This document shows, in pieces, positions 15,507-23,675 of a DNA stretch of 37,395 nucleotides (the stretch's first letter is position 1; each line of letters begins with the position of its first letter). Position numbers and translations under genes: made by a program. The DNA is from Bacteroidetes bacterium GWF2_33_38. GTDB lineage: Bacteria; Bacteroidota; Bacteroidia; Bacteroidales; GWF2-33-38. Below the pieces are notes generated by a model. It made no database searches and was not told the origin of the DNA. It saw only the letters and a program-made list of their open reading frames with translations. The DNA is taken from NCBI GenBank assembly GCA_001769505.1, contig MEOF01000009.1, positions 1 to 37,395 on the forward strand, written 5' to 3'.

Positions 15507-18500
15507 AAGATATATATTCGGGATACTTATTATTTTAGCTTTCGGGCAGGTTTATTCACAGAAAATCATAAAGAGCAAATTCATTGATGCAGAATATTAT
15601 TTTCTATTTGATGAATATTCAAAAGCTCTTCCTCTATATTTATCATTGATTGATAAAGACCCTAGCAATGCAAATATAAATTATAGAATATCCTTATGTT
15701 ATATGAATATGGTTGGACAAAAATACAAAGCCATTCCATATTTAGAAAATGCGGTTAAAAATGTTTCAGAAACTTATAACGAAGGTTCATACAAAGAACT
15801 ACAAGCTCCTTTCGAAGCATACTTGTACTTGGGCGACGCCTACCGAATTAACGAAGATTTAGATAAAGCAATTGAAGCATATAGCACTTTCAAAAGCTTA
15901 TTAAATCCTCGTGAAATATACTTCTTAGATATTGTTGAACGACAAATTGAATCTTGCCAATACGCAAAAGAATTGTTTTTTGAACCCGTGATGGTGGAAG
16001 AAATTCCAATGGGAGATATTATAAATACTCCATTTTATGAATACAATCCAGTTTTGAATGCTAAAGGTGATATGATTATTTTTCAACAATCGAAATCAAA
16101 AGAATCAATATTTATTTCCAAATTCGTAGATGGAGTTTGGGAAAAACCAAAAAATATAACGAGTGCAGTAAAATCTGATGGTTTTTGTAAAGTAGTTTCT
16201 ATTTCGCCAGATGAAAAAAGTATTTTTTTAACCGATGATAATTTGGATAACGAAGGAGATTTATACGTTTCTCAATTGAAAAAAAGCAAACCATATCCAA
16301 TGGAAAAACTCAATCGAAAAATTAATTCGAAATATAGCGAAACACATGCTTGTTTGTCGCCCGATGGAAAAACACTTTATTTTACAAGCGATAGAAAAGG
16401 TGGATTTGGAGGCTTAGATATTTATAAATCAAACCTTAATGATAAAGGAGATTGGGAAGAACCTATAAATCTTGGATCAACTGTAAACTCAAAATATAGC
16501 GAAGATACGCCTTTTATGCTTGAAGACGGAAAAACGATGTATTTCAGTTCAGAAGGACACAATAGCATGGGTGGATTCGATTTCTTTGTTACAACTTTAC
16601 TTGATGACCAAACATGGTCGGTTCCTATGAATCTAGGATATCCTATAAATACAACCGATGACGATTTATTTTATTCCCCTGCTCGAAATGGAGAGTTCGC
16701 ATATTGTGCTAGAATTAAAAACTTTGGAGATGCTCAAAGTGACATTTATAAGATTACACCTAGTCAGACGAATATTCCTAAAGAGTTTACTCTTAGCGGA
16801 AATGTTATGTTTGCTGACGGAAGAATTGACAACATGTCAAAAGTTAACATCTCGGTTTCTAATTCTAGTAATCAAGAAAAACTAGCAACAATTAAACCCG
16901 ACTCTCTTGGAGATTTCTCACAAGTTTTACCAGTTGTTGACTGTAAAATAATAGCAGAAGTAGAAGGATATAACAAAGTAATTGAAAATATTGTAATCCC
17001 AAGAGTAATTACAAAATTAGAATTTAAGTACAACTTAGAATTTACTCCTATACTGTTAGCCACAACAGAAGTTGTAAGTAAAAAAGATTCGATTACTATT
17101 CAAAATTCTGATACAGCAATCGTTGCCTCAAACAAAACCATCGAAGCAAATATTGATACAACAAGTCAAATAATTGCTGAAAATTATACAGATTCAATAC
17201 ATCAAGAAACAACCAACTTGATTGCCGAAAATACTGAACAAATTGTAACTGAGAATAATAATGCTACAACTGTAAATGGTCAAAACAATCAGCTTGTTTC
17301 AGAAAAAAAAGATAGCTTAATTGCTGAAAATACAGTAAACAATCAACATAATGTTACAAATACAGAAACCAATAATAACAATGTTGTTGCAACAAATAAC
17401 ACCGAAAATTCAGCACAAATAAAAACAACAGAAAATACAAATAATTCCCAATCTAATAATACACAAAACATTGTAGCCAATAATAATGCAAATACGAATC
17501 AAGTTGCTACAAATAATAGTAATTCAGTCGCAAATAAAGATATTTATGTTGCCAAAAGCATATTCTTCGACTTTGCTAGTTATAGCTTAAACAATAATTC
17601 AAAAACCGACATTGAAAGATTGTACAATACATTGAAAGCTAATCCTGAATTAACTGTTGAAATTAGCGGACATACTGATTCAAAAGGAAATCCAGAGTAT
17701 AATAGAATATTGTCTGAGCAAAGAGCAAAAGCGGTTCTTACGTATCTTTCATCAAAGGGAATTGCTAAGGGTAGAATTATAATCAAAGCTTTGGGCGAAG
17801 AGCAACACATTGCAATTAATGAAAATCCTGATGGATCCGATAATCCTAACGGACGTCAATTAAACAGAAGAGTTGATGTAAACCTTATTGGTTCTCCGAA
17901 TCAAAATATCGTAGTCGAAAATGTAGCAGTTCCTGATAATTTAAAATTTAGTCAAGATACTAAATTTTATATATTACTTGGAGAAGTTAAAGAAAAATAC
18001 AATAATGATTATTTTTCAAAATATAATATCAACGAACTTAAAAATGCAAAAACCTATACCACAAGTAATGGATTTGCATATATAGCTGGAGAATTTTCAA
18101 AAAAACCAGATGCATTAAAACTACTTAACAACTCTATAGATGCAGGGTTCGAAGAAGCCAAGATTATAAATAGTTTTGAATTAAACACTTTAATAGCAGA
18201 TGCGAAAACAAAAGCTCCTGAACAAAATACTCTCGCTAATTTTGAAAGTAAAAGTGTTAATAGCTATACAGTTCAAATTTCTGCAATTCGAAGCAAAGCC
18301 GACCACAATAAATTTGCTGGAATTACTGAACTTCAAGAAGTTTACTGCAACGATGGTTATTACAGATACGTTGTTGGAGAGTATAGCGATTACATTACAG
18401 CTCGAAGCAAACGTAACGAACTTGCACAAATGGGCTATCCAGATGCATTCGTGATAAAAACGGCCTTACTGTCAAGTAAAGTTGAAAATAAAACAAACGC

Positions 18501-19050
18501 AAGCATCGAAAGTAAAAAAGATTCTGCACCAAACACAAATTCATCAAGTGGAGATATTTTCACGATACAAATTAAAGCGATGAATACCCCTATAGGTGTT
18601 GATAATTTTAGTAATTTAGAAAATGTTGTTGAACGCAAATGCAGTAATGGAAGTGTAAAATATACAGTCGGAGAATATCCGAATATACAAGTAGCTACAT
18701 TCGATTTAGATAAAATTAAACAAGCAGGATACCACGATGCATTTATTGTAAATGTTAATACATTCAATCAAGTTAATAATACAACTTCGGCTCCATCATC
18801 AGAAAATAAAAATGCAATTAATAGTAACAAATATACCGTTCAAATCAAGGCTTCGAAAGAACGAATAAAAATAAAAGAATTTGATAAATATAAAAATGAA
18901 GTCATTGAATTTATTGGTCAAGATGGCTATTACAGGTATGCTGTTGGAGAATATTCCTTGTATTCAGAAGCAAAAGAAGCATGGATGAACATATTAATTG
19001 ATTACGAAGATGCATTTATCACAAAAATTGATTCGTATCAGAATAAATAG
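15499..19050 (+). CDS. PorE-like envelope protein 2: TPR, PD40, CRD, OmpA and four SPOR-like repeats
   Basis: 1183 residues, signal peptide MIKRYIFGILIILAFGQVYSQ. Domains: TPR-like helices about 22-150; PD40 propeller about 175-422 (TLYFTSDRKGGFGGLDIYKS, TMYFSSEGHNSMGGFDFF); carboxypeptidase-regulatory-like domain about 427-520; an Asn/Thr/Gln-rich linker about 523-680; an OmpA domain about 680-800 with GHTDSKGNPEY, SEQRAKAVLTYL and NRRVDV intact, so peptidoglycan binding is expected; then four SPOR-like repeats at about 815-898, 921-992, 1018-1090 and 1110-1183. The last three share YTVQI(S/K)A and a Y(R/K)Y.VGEY core and end in DAF(V/I). The protein could grip peptidoglycan both by stem peptides (OmpA) and by glycan (SPOR). 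It overlaps the SPOR-pair gene by 8 nt. Confidence 0.9.
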   Translation: MIKRYIFGILIILAFGQVYSQKIIKSKFIDAEYYFLFDEYSKALPLYLSLIDKDPSNANINYRISLCYMNMVGQKYKAIPYLENAVKNVSETYNEGSYKELQAPFEAYLYLGDAYRINEDLDKAIEAYSTFKSLLNPREIYFLDIVERQIESCQYAKELFFEPVMVEEIPMGDIINTPFYEYNPVLNAKGDMIIFQQSKSKESIFISKFVDGVWEKPKNITSAVKSDGFCKVVSISPDEKSIFLTDDNLDNEGDLYVSQLKKSKPYPMEKLNRKINSKYSETHACLSPDGKTLYFTSDRKGGFGGLDIYKSNLNDKGDWEEPINLGSTVNSKYSEDTPFMLEDGKTMYFSSEGHNSMGGFDFFVTTLLDDQTWSVPMNLGYPINTTDDDLFYSPARNGEFAYCARIKNFGDAQSDIYKITPSQTNIPKEFTLSGNVMFADGRIDNMSKVNISVSNSSNQEKLATIKPDSLGDFSQVLPVVDCKIIAEVEGYNKVIENIVIPRVITKLEFKYNLEFTPILLATTEVVSKKDSITIQNSDTAIVASNKTIEANIDTTSQIIAENYTDSIHQETTNLIAENTEQIVTENNNATTVNGQNNQLVSEKKDSLIAENTVNNQHNVTNTETNNNNVVATNNTENSAQIKTTENTNNSQSNNTQNIVANNNANTNQVATNNSNSVANKDIYVAKSIFFDFASYSLNNNSKTDIERLYNTLKANPELTVEISGHTDSKGNPEYNRILSEQRAKAVLTYLSSKGIAKGRIIIKALGEEQHIAINENPDGSDNPNGRQLNRRVDVNLIGSPNQNIVVENVAVPDNLKFSQDTKFYILLGEVKEKYNNDYFSKYNINELKNAKTYTTSNGFAYIAGEFSKKPDALKLLNNSIDAGFEEAKIINSFELNTLIADAKTKAPEQNTLANFESKSVNSYTVQISAIRSKADHNKFAGITELQEVYCNDGYYRYVVGEYSDYITARSKRNELAQMGYPDAFVIKTALLSSKVENKTNASIESKKDSAPNTNSSSGDIFTIQIKAMNTPIGVDNFSNLENVVERKCSNGSVKYTVGEYPNIQVATFDLDKIKQAGYHDAFIVNVNTFNQVNNTTSAPSSENKNAINSNKYTVQIKASKERIKIKEFDKYKNEVIEFIGQDGYYRYAVGEYSLYSEAKEAWMNILIDYEDAFITKIDSYQNK

Positions 19051-19111
19051 TATTTTGGTCAAAATGTAACCTTATTTGCCCAAATACAGTATAATTAATC
19101 AAAATCAGTTA

Positions 19112-19141
19112 TTTGAACTATTTAGATTTTTTATATTTTTG
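19112..19141 (+). promoter_or_regulatory. Promoter for the third PorE-like gene
   Basis: TTTG (19112-19115), 18-nt spacer, TATTTTTG (19134-19141), a perfect -7 box, 27 nt before ATG 19169. It lies in the 118-nt gap after the second paralogue, so the third gene can be transcribed separately. Confidence 0.55.
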
Positions 19142-19168
19142 ATTATTATTAATTTAAACTTATTTATA

Positions 19169-21766
19169 ATGTCATCATTTAGAATCATTATAATGTACTT
19201 CTTGTTCTCTGTTGCCTTTATAAATATTTCTTCTGCACAGCAACAGTCATTATCTGAGACCGAAGAATTCAAAAAAAAATATATAACTGCGTCATATTAC
19301 TATCTCTACGAAGAATATGAGAATGCGATTCCCCTATTACTTGAATTATACGACATGGCTCCTACCAATGCTGCTGTTAACTATAAACTTGGGGTGAGTT
19401 ATCTGCAAATAAAAGGAGAAAAAGAAAAAGCACTTCCATTTTTAGAATTTGCGGCTAAACATTCATCTCCCAAAGCAAATGAATTTTCATATAAAGAAAC
19501 CTTAGCTCCTGAGTTAGCATGGTATCGTTTAGGTGAAGTTTTTCATGTAATTAACGATTTTGATAAAGCAACAGAATCATACAAGCGTTTTAAATCATTT
19601 TTAAAACCTAATGACATTTACAATCTAGATATCGTTAACCGTCAAATCGAAACATGTAAAAATGCAAAACAACTTGTAAAATATCCAGTAATGGTTGTCA
19701 AAAATAATTTAGGAAGATTAGTTCGAACACCATTTTATGCTTACAGTCCTGTTGTTTCAGCCGACCAATCCACCTTAGTTTTTACGACAGAAAAACTTGT
19801 AATTCCTGATTCTTCAGAACTTGCAAGCGGAGCTTTCGACGAATATATTGAAGAAATTTTTTATTCAAAAAAAGTTAATGGCGAATGGACCGAAGCGGTT
19901 AATATTACAAATGAAATTAATTCTAATGGATATTGTTCTTCTGTATTCATTTCATCAGATGGCACACACCTTTTACTAATGAAAGATGATTATTTTGATG
20001 GAAATATTTACGAGACCAAATATATTGACGGAAAATGGACTCCAATCACAAAACTGCATAAAAACGTGAACTCAAAATCATGGGAAATGCATGCTTGCCT
20101 GACAAAAGACGGAAAAACATTGTATTTCTCAAGCGATAGAAAAGGCGGTTTTGGAGGCTTCGACATCTACAAATCAAATTTGCAAGAAAACGGAGAATGG
20201 GGAAAAGCCATAAACTTGGGTCCTACCATTAATACTAAATACGACGACGATACTCCATTCATTTTAGAGGATAATCGTACTCTATATTTTAGCTCCGAGG
20301 GACATTATAATATGGGAGGTTTTGATATTTTCCACACTAAGCTATTGGATAATAATAAGTGGTCTGTGCCTTTAAACTTAGGTTATCCCGTTAATACGGC
20401 AGATGATAATTTATTTTATTATCCTGTTAAAAACGGAGAATACACTTATTTTTCAGATGCAAAAATTGATGGAAACGGAGGAACCGAAATATACATGATG
20501 AAACTCTTACTTCCTGAACACCCAAACCAATTTGAGATAAACGGAACAATCACATTTGCGGATAATCCAAAATCAAATTCCGTTGTTACGATAAGTATAA
20601 TTGACTCATTGTCGAAAAACGATACTGTTGCTACAGTATTTTCAAACCTCGAAACAGGAGAATACCAAGGCATAGTTCCATCTGGAAATTATAAAGTTGC
20701 ATTCGTAGCTGAAGGCTACAAAAAACGTTGCGAAGAGTTATTTATTCCACAAATCCTCTCACGACAAGAATTTGTTTTAAATACAGAACTCAGTCCCGAA
20801 GAACTCCTATCTTCACATGATTTGATTGCTCAAAATCAAGAAAGTAAAGACGGTTATGTTGCTATAAAGAATATTAATTTCAGCACAAAAGAACAGACAT
20901 TGGATTTTGATTCTCAAGTAGAATTGGAACGAATGTATAAAATTTTAGCATCAAACCCTAGTTTATCAATTGTATTAGAAGGAAAAACTAAAACAGAATT
21001 TGGCGAAGCATACGATCAAAAACTTAACGAAAAACGCCAAGAAACCATTATAAATTATTTAGCCAAAAAAGGAATTGATAAGAGCCGTTTTGTAATTAAT
21101 AATCAGGAAATTGCACAAAACAATGCCCTAAGTGAAGCCGTTGAAATAAAATTATTAAAATCAACTAACGACTCAATTTTGATGAACGAAGAAATATATT
21201 TACCTGAAAATGTTCGATTCAAAAATGAATTGGTGTACACTGTAATTCTACTAGGAACAAACGGACAGTTAGCCGATAACTATTTTGAAAAATATAAAGA
21301 TATTTTAACCGTTACTCCTTACACAACTCAAAATGGATATATTTATACAAGCGGCAAATTTGACAAATTATTTGATGCTGTTAAATACATGAACTCAGCC
21401 ATCGACATGGGATTTCTCGAAGCAAGCATAGTCGATAATTTTGAACTTGAAAACATACGCAGAAGTTCTTACTTAGCCACAAGTGAAAGCACCACTCATA
21501 ATACTAAGGTTGATACAACGTCTTCAACTATAGTTTCAAAGGGCGAATTTTTGTTTGTCATTCAAATTGGTGCTTATGAAAATTCTGTTGGAATTGAACA
21601 CTTCAAAAATCTTGAAGGTATAGTCGAACATAAAGGAAGCGACGGAAAATATCGTTACTTATTCGGAAAATTTGCAACGTACAAAGAAGCAAAGGAAAAG
21701 AGAATGGATTTAATTCGTAATGGGTATTCTGATTCATTTATCATGAACTATGAAAGATACAAATAA
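19169..21766 (+). CDS. PorE-like envelope protein 3: TPR, PD40, CRD, degenerate OmpA domain and two SPOR-like repeats
   Basis: 865 residues from ATG 19169. The open frame extends to a TTG at 19076, but 19169 gives a normal signal peptide (SSFRIIIMYFLFSVAFINISSAQ) and follows a promoter. ATG 19193 is a possible later start. Domains: TPR-like helices about 30-165; PD40 propeller about 188-449 (TLYFSSDRKGGFGGFDIYKS, TLYFSSEGHYNMGGFDIF); carboxypeptidase-regulatory-like domain about 451-545; OmpA-like domain about 564-670; SPOR-like repeats about 687-770 and 792-865. In the OmpA-like domain the GHTD motif has become GKTK and the NRRVE motif is SEAVE. The key Asp is therefore lost and peptidoglycan stem binding is doubtful, although NEKRQETIINYL keeps the Arg helix. 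It overlaps the following acetyltransferase gene by 17 nt. Confidence 0.88.
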   Translation: MSSFRIIIMYFLFSVAFINISSAQQQSLSETEEFKKKYITASYYYLYEEYENAIPLLLELYDMAPTNAAVNYKLGVSYLQIKGEKEKALPFLEFAAKHSSPKANEFSYKETLAPELAWYRLGEVFHVINDFDKATESYKRFKSFLKPNDIYNLDIVNRQIETCKNAKQLVKYPVMVVKNNLGRLVRTPFYAYSPVVSADQSTLVFTTEKLVIPDSSELASGAFDEYIEEIFYSKKVNGEWTEAVNITNEINSNGYCSSVFISSDGTHLLLMKDDYFDGNIYETKYIDGKWTPITKLHKNVNSKSWEMHACLTKDGKTLYFSSDRKGGFGGFDIYKSNLQENGEWGKAINLGPTINTKYDDDTPFILEDNRTLYFSSEGHYNMGGFDIFHTKLLDNNKWSVPLNLGYPVNTADDNLFYYPVKNGEYTYFSDAKIDGNGGTEIYMMKLLLPEHPNQFEINGTITFADNPKSNSVVTISIIDSLSKNDTVATVFSNLETGEYQGIVPSGNYKVAFVAEGYKKRCEELFIPQILSRQEFVLNTELSPEELLSSHDLIAQNQESKDGYVAIKNINFSTKEQTLDFDSQVELERMYKILASNPSLSIVLEGKTKTEFGEAYDQKLNEKRQETIINYLAKKGIDKSRFVINNQEIAQNNALSEAVEIKLLKSTNDSILMNEEIYLPENVRFKNELVYTVILLGTNGQLADNYFEKYKDILTVTPYTTQNGYIYTSGKFDKLFDAVKYMNSAIDMGFLEASIVDNFELENIRRSSYLATSESTTHNTKVDTTSSTIVSKGEFLFVIQIGAYENSVGIEHFKNLEGIVEHKGSDGKYRYLFGKFATYKEAKEKRMDLIRNGYSDSFIMNYERYK

Positions 21767-22289
21767 TATACTTGAAGGAACTAAAGTAACTCTGCGTGCT
21801 TTAGAGCCTTCAGATATTAACTATCTGTACGAATGGGAAAATGACTCGGATTCTTGGTTTGTTAGCAATACCCTTACGCCCTATTCAAAATATATTCTTC
21901 AAAAATATATCGAAAATTCGCATTTAGATATTTATCAAACTAGGCAACTCAGATTAATGATTATTTGTAAAGAAACAAATTTACCTATCGGAACTATTGA
22001 CTTGTTCGATTTTGACCCTTTTCATAATCGAGCTGGAGTTGGAATTTTAATAGCCAAAAAAGAGATGCAACAAAAGGGATTTGCAAGCGAAGCAATGGAA
22101 ATTTTGATAAATTATTCATTTAATCATTTGAATCTCCATCAGTTGTATTGTAATATTACAACAAATAATACAAAAAGCATTAGCCTTTTTAAAAAGTATA
22201 ATTTTAAAATATCTGGCGAAAAAAAACAGTGGCTAAAATATGGAGAAACTTGGGTTGATGAATATTTTCTACAGCTAATTCACGCTTAA
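21750..22289 (+). CDS. GNAT-family N-acetyltransferase (RimJ/RimL/SpeG type)
   Basis: 179 residues, cytoplasmic. It begins EGTKVTLRALEPSDINYLYEWENDSD, the usual start of RimJ/RimL-type acetyltransferases. The acetyl-CoA binding region is AGVGILIAKKEMQQKGFASEAMEILINYSF, with a Q-x-x-G-[FY]-A/G pyrophosphate-binding loop. It ends with the expected LHQLYCNITTNNTKSISLFKKYNF and a KYGETWVDEYFL segment. Its ATG lies inside the last codons of the third PorE-like gene (17-nt overlap), so the two are almost certainly co-translated. The acceptor could be a ribosomal protein N-terminus, a polyamine or another amine; sequence alone does not decide. Confidence 0.9.
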   Translation: MKDTNNILEGTKVTLRALEPSDINYLYEWENDSDSWFVSNTLTPYSKYILQKYIENSHLDIYQTRQLRLMIICKETNLPIGTIDLFDFDPFHNRAGVGILIAKKEMQQKGFASEAMEILINYSFNHLNLHQLYCNITTNNTKSISLFKKYNFKISGEKKQWLKYGETWVDEYFLQLIHA

Positions 22290-22319
22290 TTTTTTTCTTC
22301 TAGATTTGAATTAATTTGT

Positions 22320-22327
22320 TAACTTTG
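22320..22327 (+). promoter_or_regulatory. -7 box upstream of ygeY
   Basis: TAACTTTG is a perfect TAnnTTTG box in the 154-nt gap before ygeY. No -33 match was seen at the right spacing; use would give a leader of about 110 nt. Confidence 0.35.
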
Positions 22328-22443
22328 ATTCCCTTTTTTTAATTTTTATGAATAACATATTTGCCGAGATGAATTGGACTAGTGTTACGAAAAATAAAAT
22401 ACACTTCAACCTCAATCATTCGACATAAAAAAAACATTATAAT

Positions 22444-23643
22444 ATGAACGAAATCGCAAAAAAAATCAATGAACTTGCAGAAAAGTATAGAGATTACACT
22501 GCAAAAAACCTTTCAAAAATGGTTCAAATTCCATCAGAAAGTCTTCAAGAAAAAGACGTTTGTTTAGAAGCTAAAAGACAAATGGAAGAAGCTGGTTTTG
22601 ACGAAGTTTGGATTGACGGATTAGGAAACGTAATTGGTAGAATTGGTAATGGTAAAAAAATTCTTGCTGTTGATGGTCACATTGATACAGTTGGAGTTGG
22701 TAACATTGCAAACTGGACTTCAGATCCATTTTCAGGCGAAATTAAAGATGGTTTCGTTCACGGACGTGGAACAGTTGACCAAGAAGGTGGTATTGCTTGT
22801 GCAATTACTGCTGGAAAAATTTTAAAAGAAATGGGCTTCGATAAAGATTTAACTTACTATGCTGTAGCAAGTGTTATTGAAGAAGATTGCGACGGATTAT
22901 GCTGGAAATATATTGTTGAAGAAGGAAAATTGAAACCAGATTTCGTAATTTCTACTGAACCAACAAACTGCAACATTTACAGAGGTCACCGCGGACGTAT
23001 GGAAATTAGAGTTTCTTTTAGAGGAATTTCTTGTCACGGATCAGCTCCAGAAAGAGGAATAAATGCTGTTTATATGGCATCAAAAACTGCTTTGAAAGTT
23101 GAAAAATTAAACGAAAATTTAGCTTTTGACGAATTTTTAGGAAGAGGTTCAGTAACCGTTTCTGAATTCAAATCAGGAAGTCCATCACTTTGTGCAGTAG
23201 CTGATTATGCTCACTTACATTTAGATAGAAGATTAACTTGGGGCGAAACTAAAGATTCTGCAGTTGCTGAAATTCAAGAATTAATAAACGAATTTGGCGA
23301 TAAAGCTAAAGTTGAAGTTTTAACTTACGAAGAAGTTGCTTACACAGGTTTGAAATACGGAATGGAAAAATATTTCCCAACTTGGAAAATTCCAGTAGAA
23401 CACGAAACAGTTCAAGCAGGTGTTAAATCTTACAAAGAATTGTTCAACAAAGAACCAAAAGTTGACAAATGGACATTCTCAACAAATGGCGTTACAATTA
23501 ACGGATATTATGGAATTCCTTTGATTGGTTTCGGACCAGGAAACGAAGTAAATGCACACGCACCAAACGAAAAGTGTCCAGTTGACGATTTAGTTACTTG
23601 TGCTGCTTTCTACGCAATGTATGCTTACAATATTGCAAAATAA
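22444..23643 (+). CDS. ygeY: YgeY-family M20 metallohydrolase
   Basis: 399 residues, cytoplasmic. M20 (ArgE/DapE-type) motifs are complete: DGHIDT (His79, Asp81), GTVDQEGG (metal-bridging Asp112), the catalytic EE pair (146-147 in VIEEDCDG), STEPTN (Glu172), CHGSAPERG in the lid domain, and HAPNE (His372). The overall sequence, including WTSDPFSGEIKDGFVHGRGTVDQ, is that of the YgeY subfamily, long annotated as selenium-metabolism-linked hydrolases and found in anaerobic purine-degradation clusters with YgeW. The substrate is not settled by sequence; a carbamoylated or acylated diamino compound is plausible. The ygeW gene follows after 32 nt and a terminator ends the pair. No ygeX, hyuA or xanthine dehydrogenase gene is present in the window. 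Confidence 0.92.
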   Translation: MNEIAKKINELAEKYRDYTAKNLSKMVQIPSESLQEKDVCLEAKRQMEEAGFDEVWIDGLGNVIGRIGNGKKILAVDGHIDTVGVGNIANWTSDPFSGEIKDGFVHGRGTVDQEGGIACAITAGKILKEMGFDKDLTYYAVASVIEEDCDGLCWKYIVEEGKLKPDFVISTEPTNCNIYRGHRGRMEIRVSFRGISCHGSAPERGINAVYMASKTALKVEKLNENLAFDEFLGRGSVTVSEFKSGSPSLCAVADYAHLHLDRRLTWGETKDSAVAEIQELINEFGDKAKVEVLTYEEVAYTGLKYGMEKYFPTWKIPVEHETVQAGVKSYKELFNKEPKVDKWTFSTNGVTINGYYGIPLIGFGPGNEVNAHAPNEKCPVDDLVTCAAFYAMYAYNIAK

Positions 23644-23675
23644 TTTTTAGAAACTATTAATAAAAAAATCATAAT

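Noticed and set aside
17340-17535. Asn-rich repetitive DNA taken as a possible CRISPR or satellite array
   Set aside because: Units are irregular AAY/ACA codons in frame with PorE-like protein 2 and there are no constant repeats or spacers.
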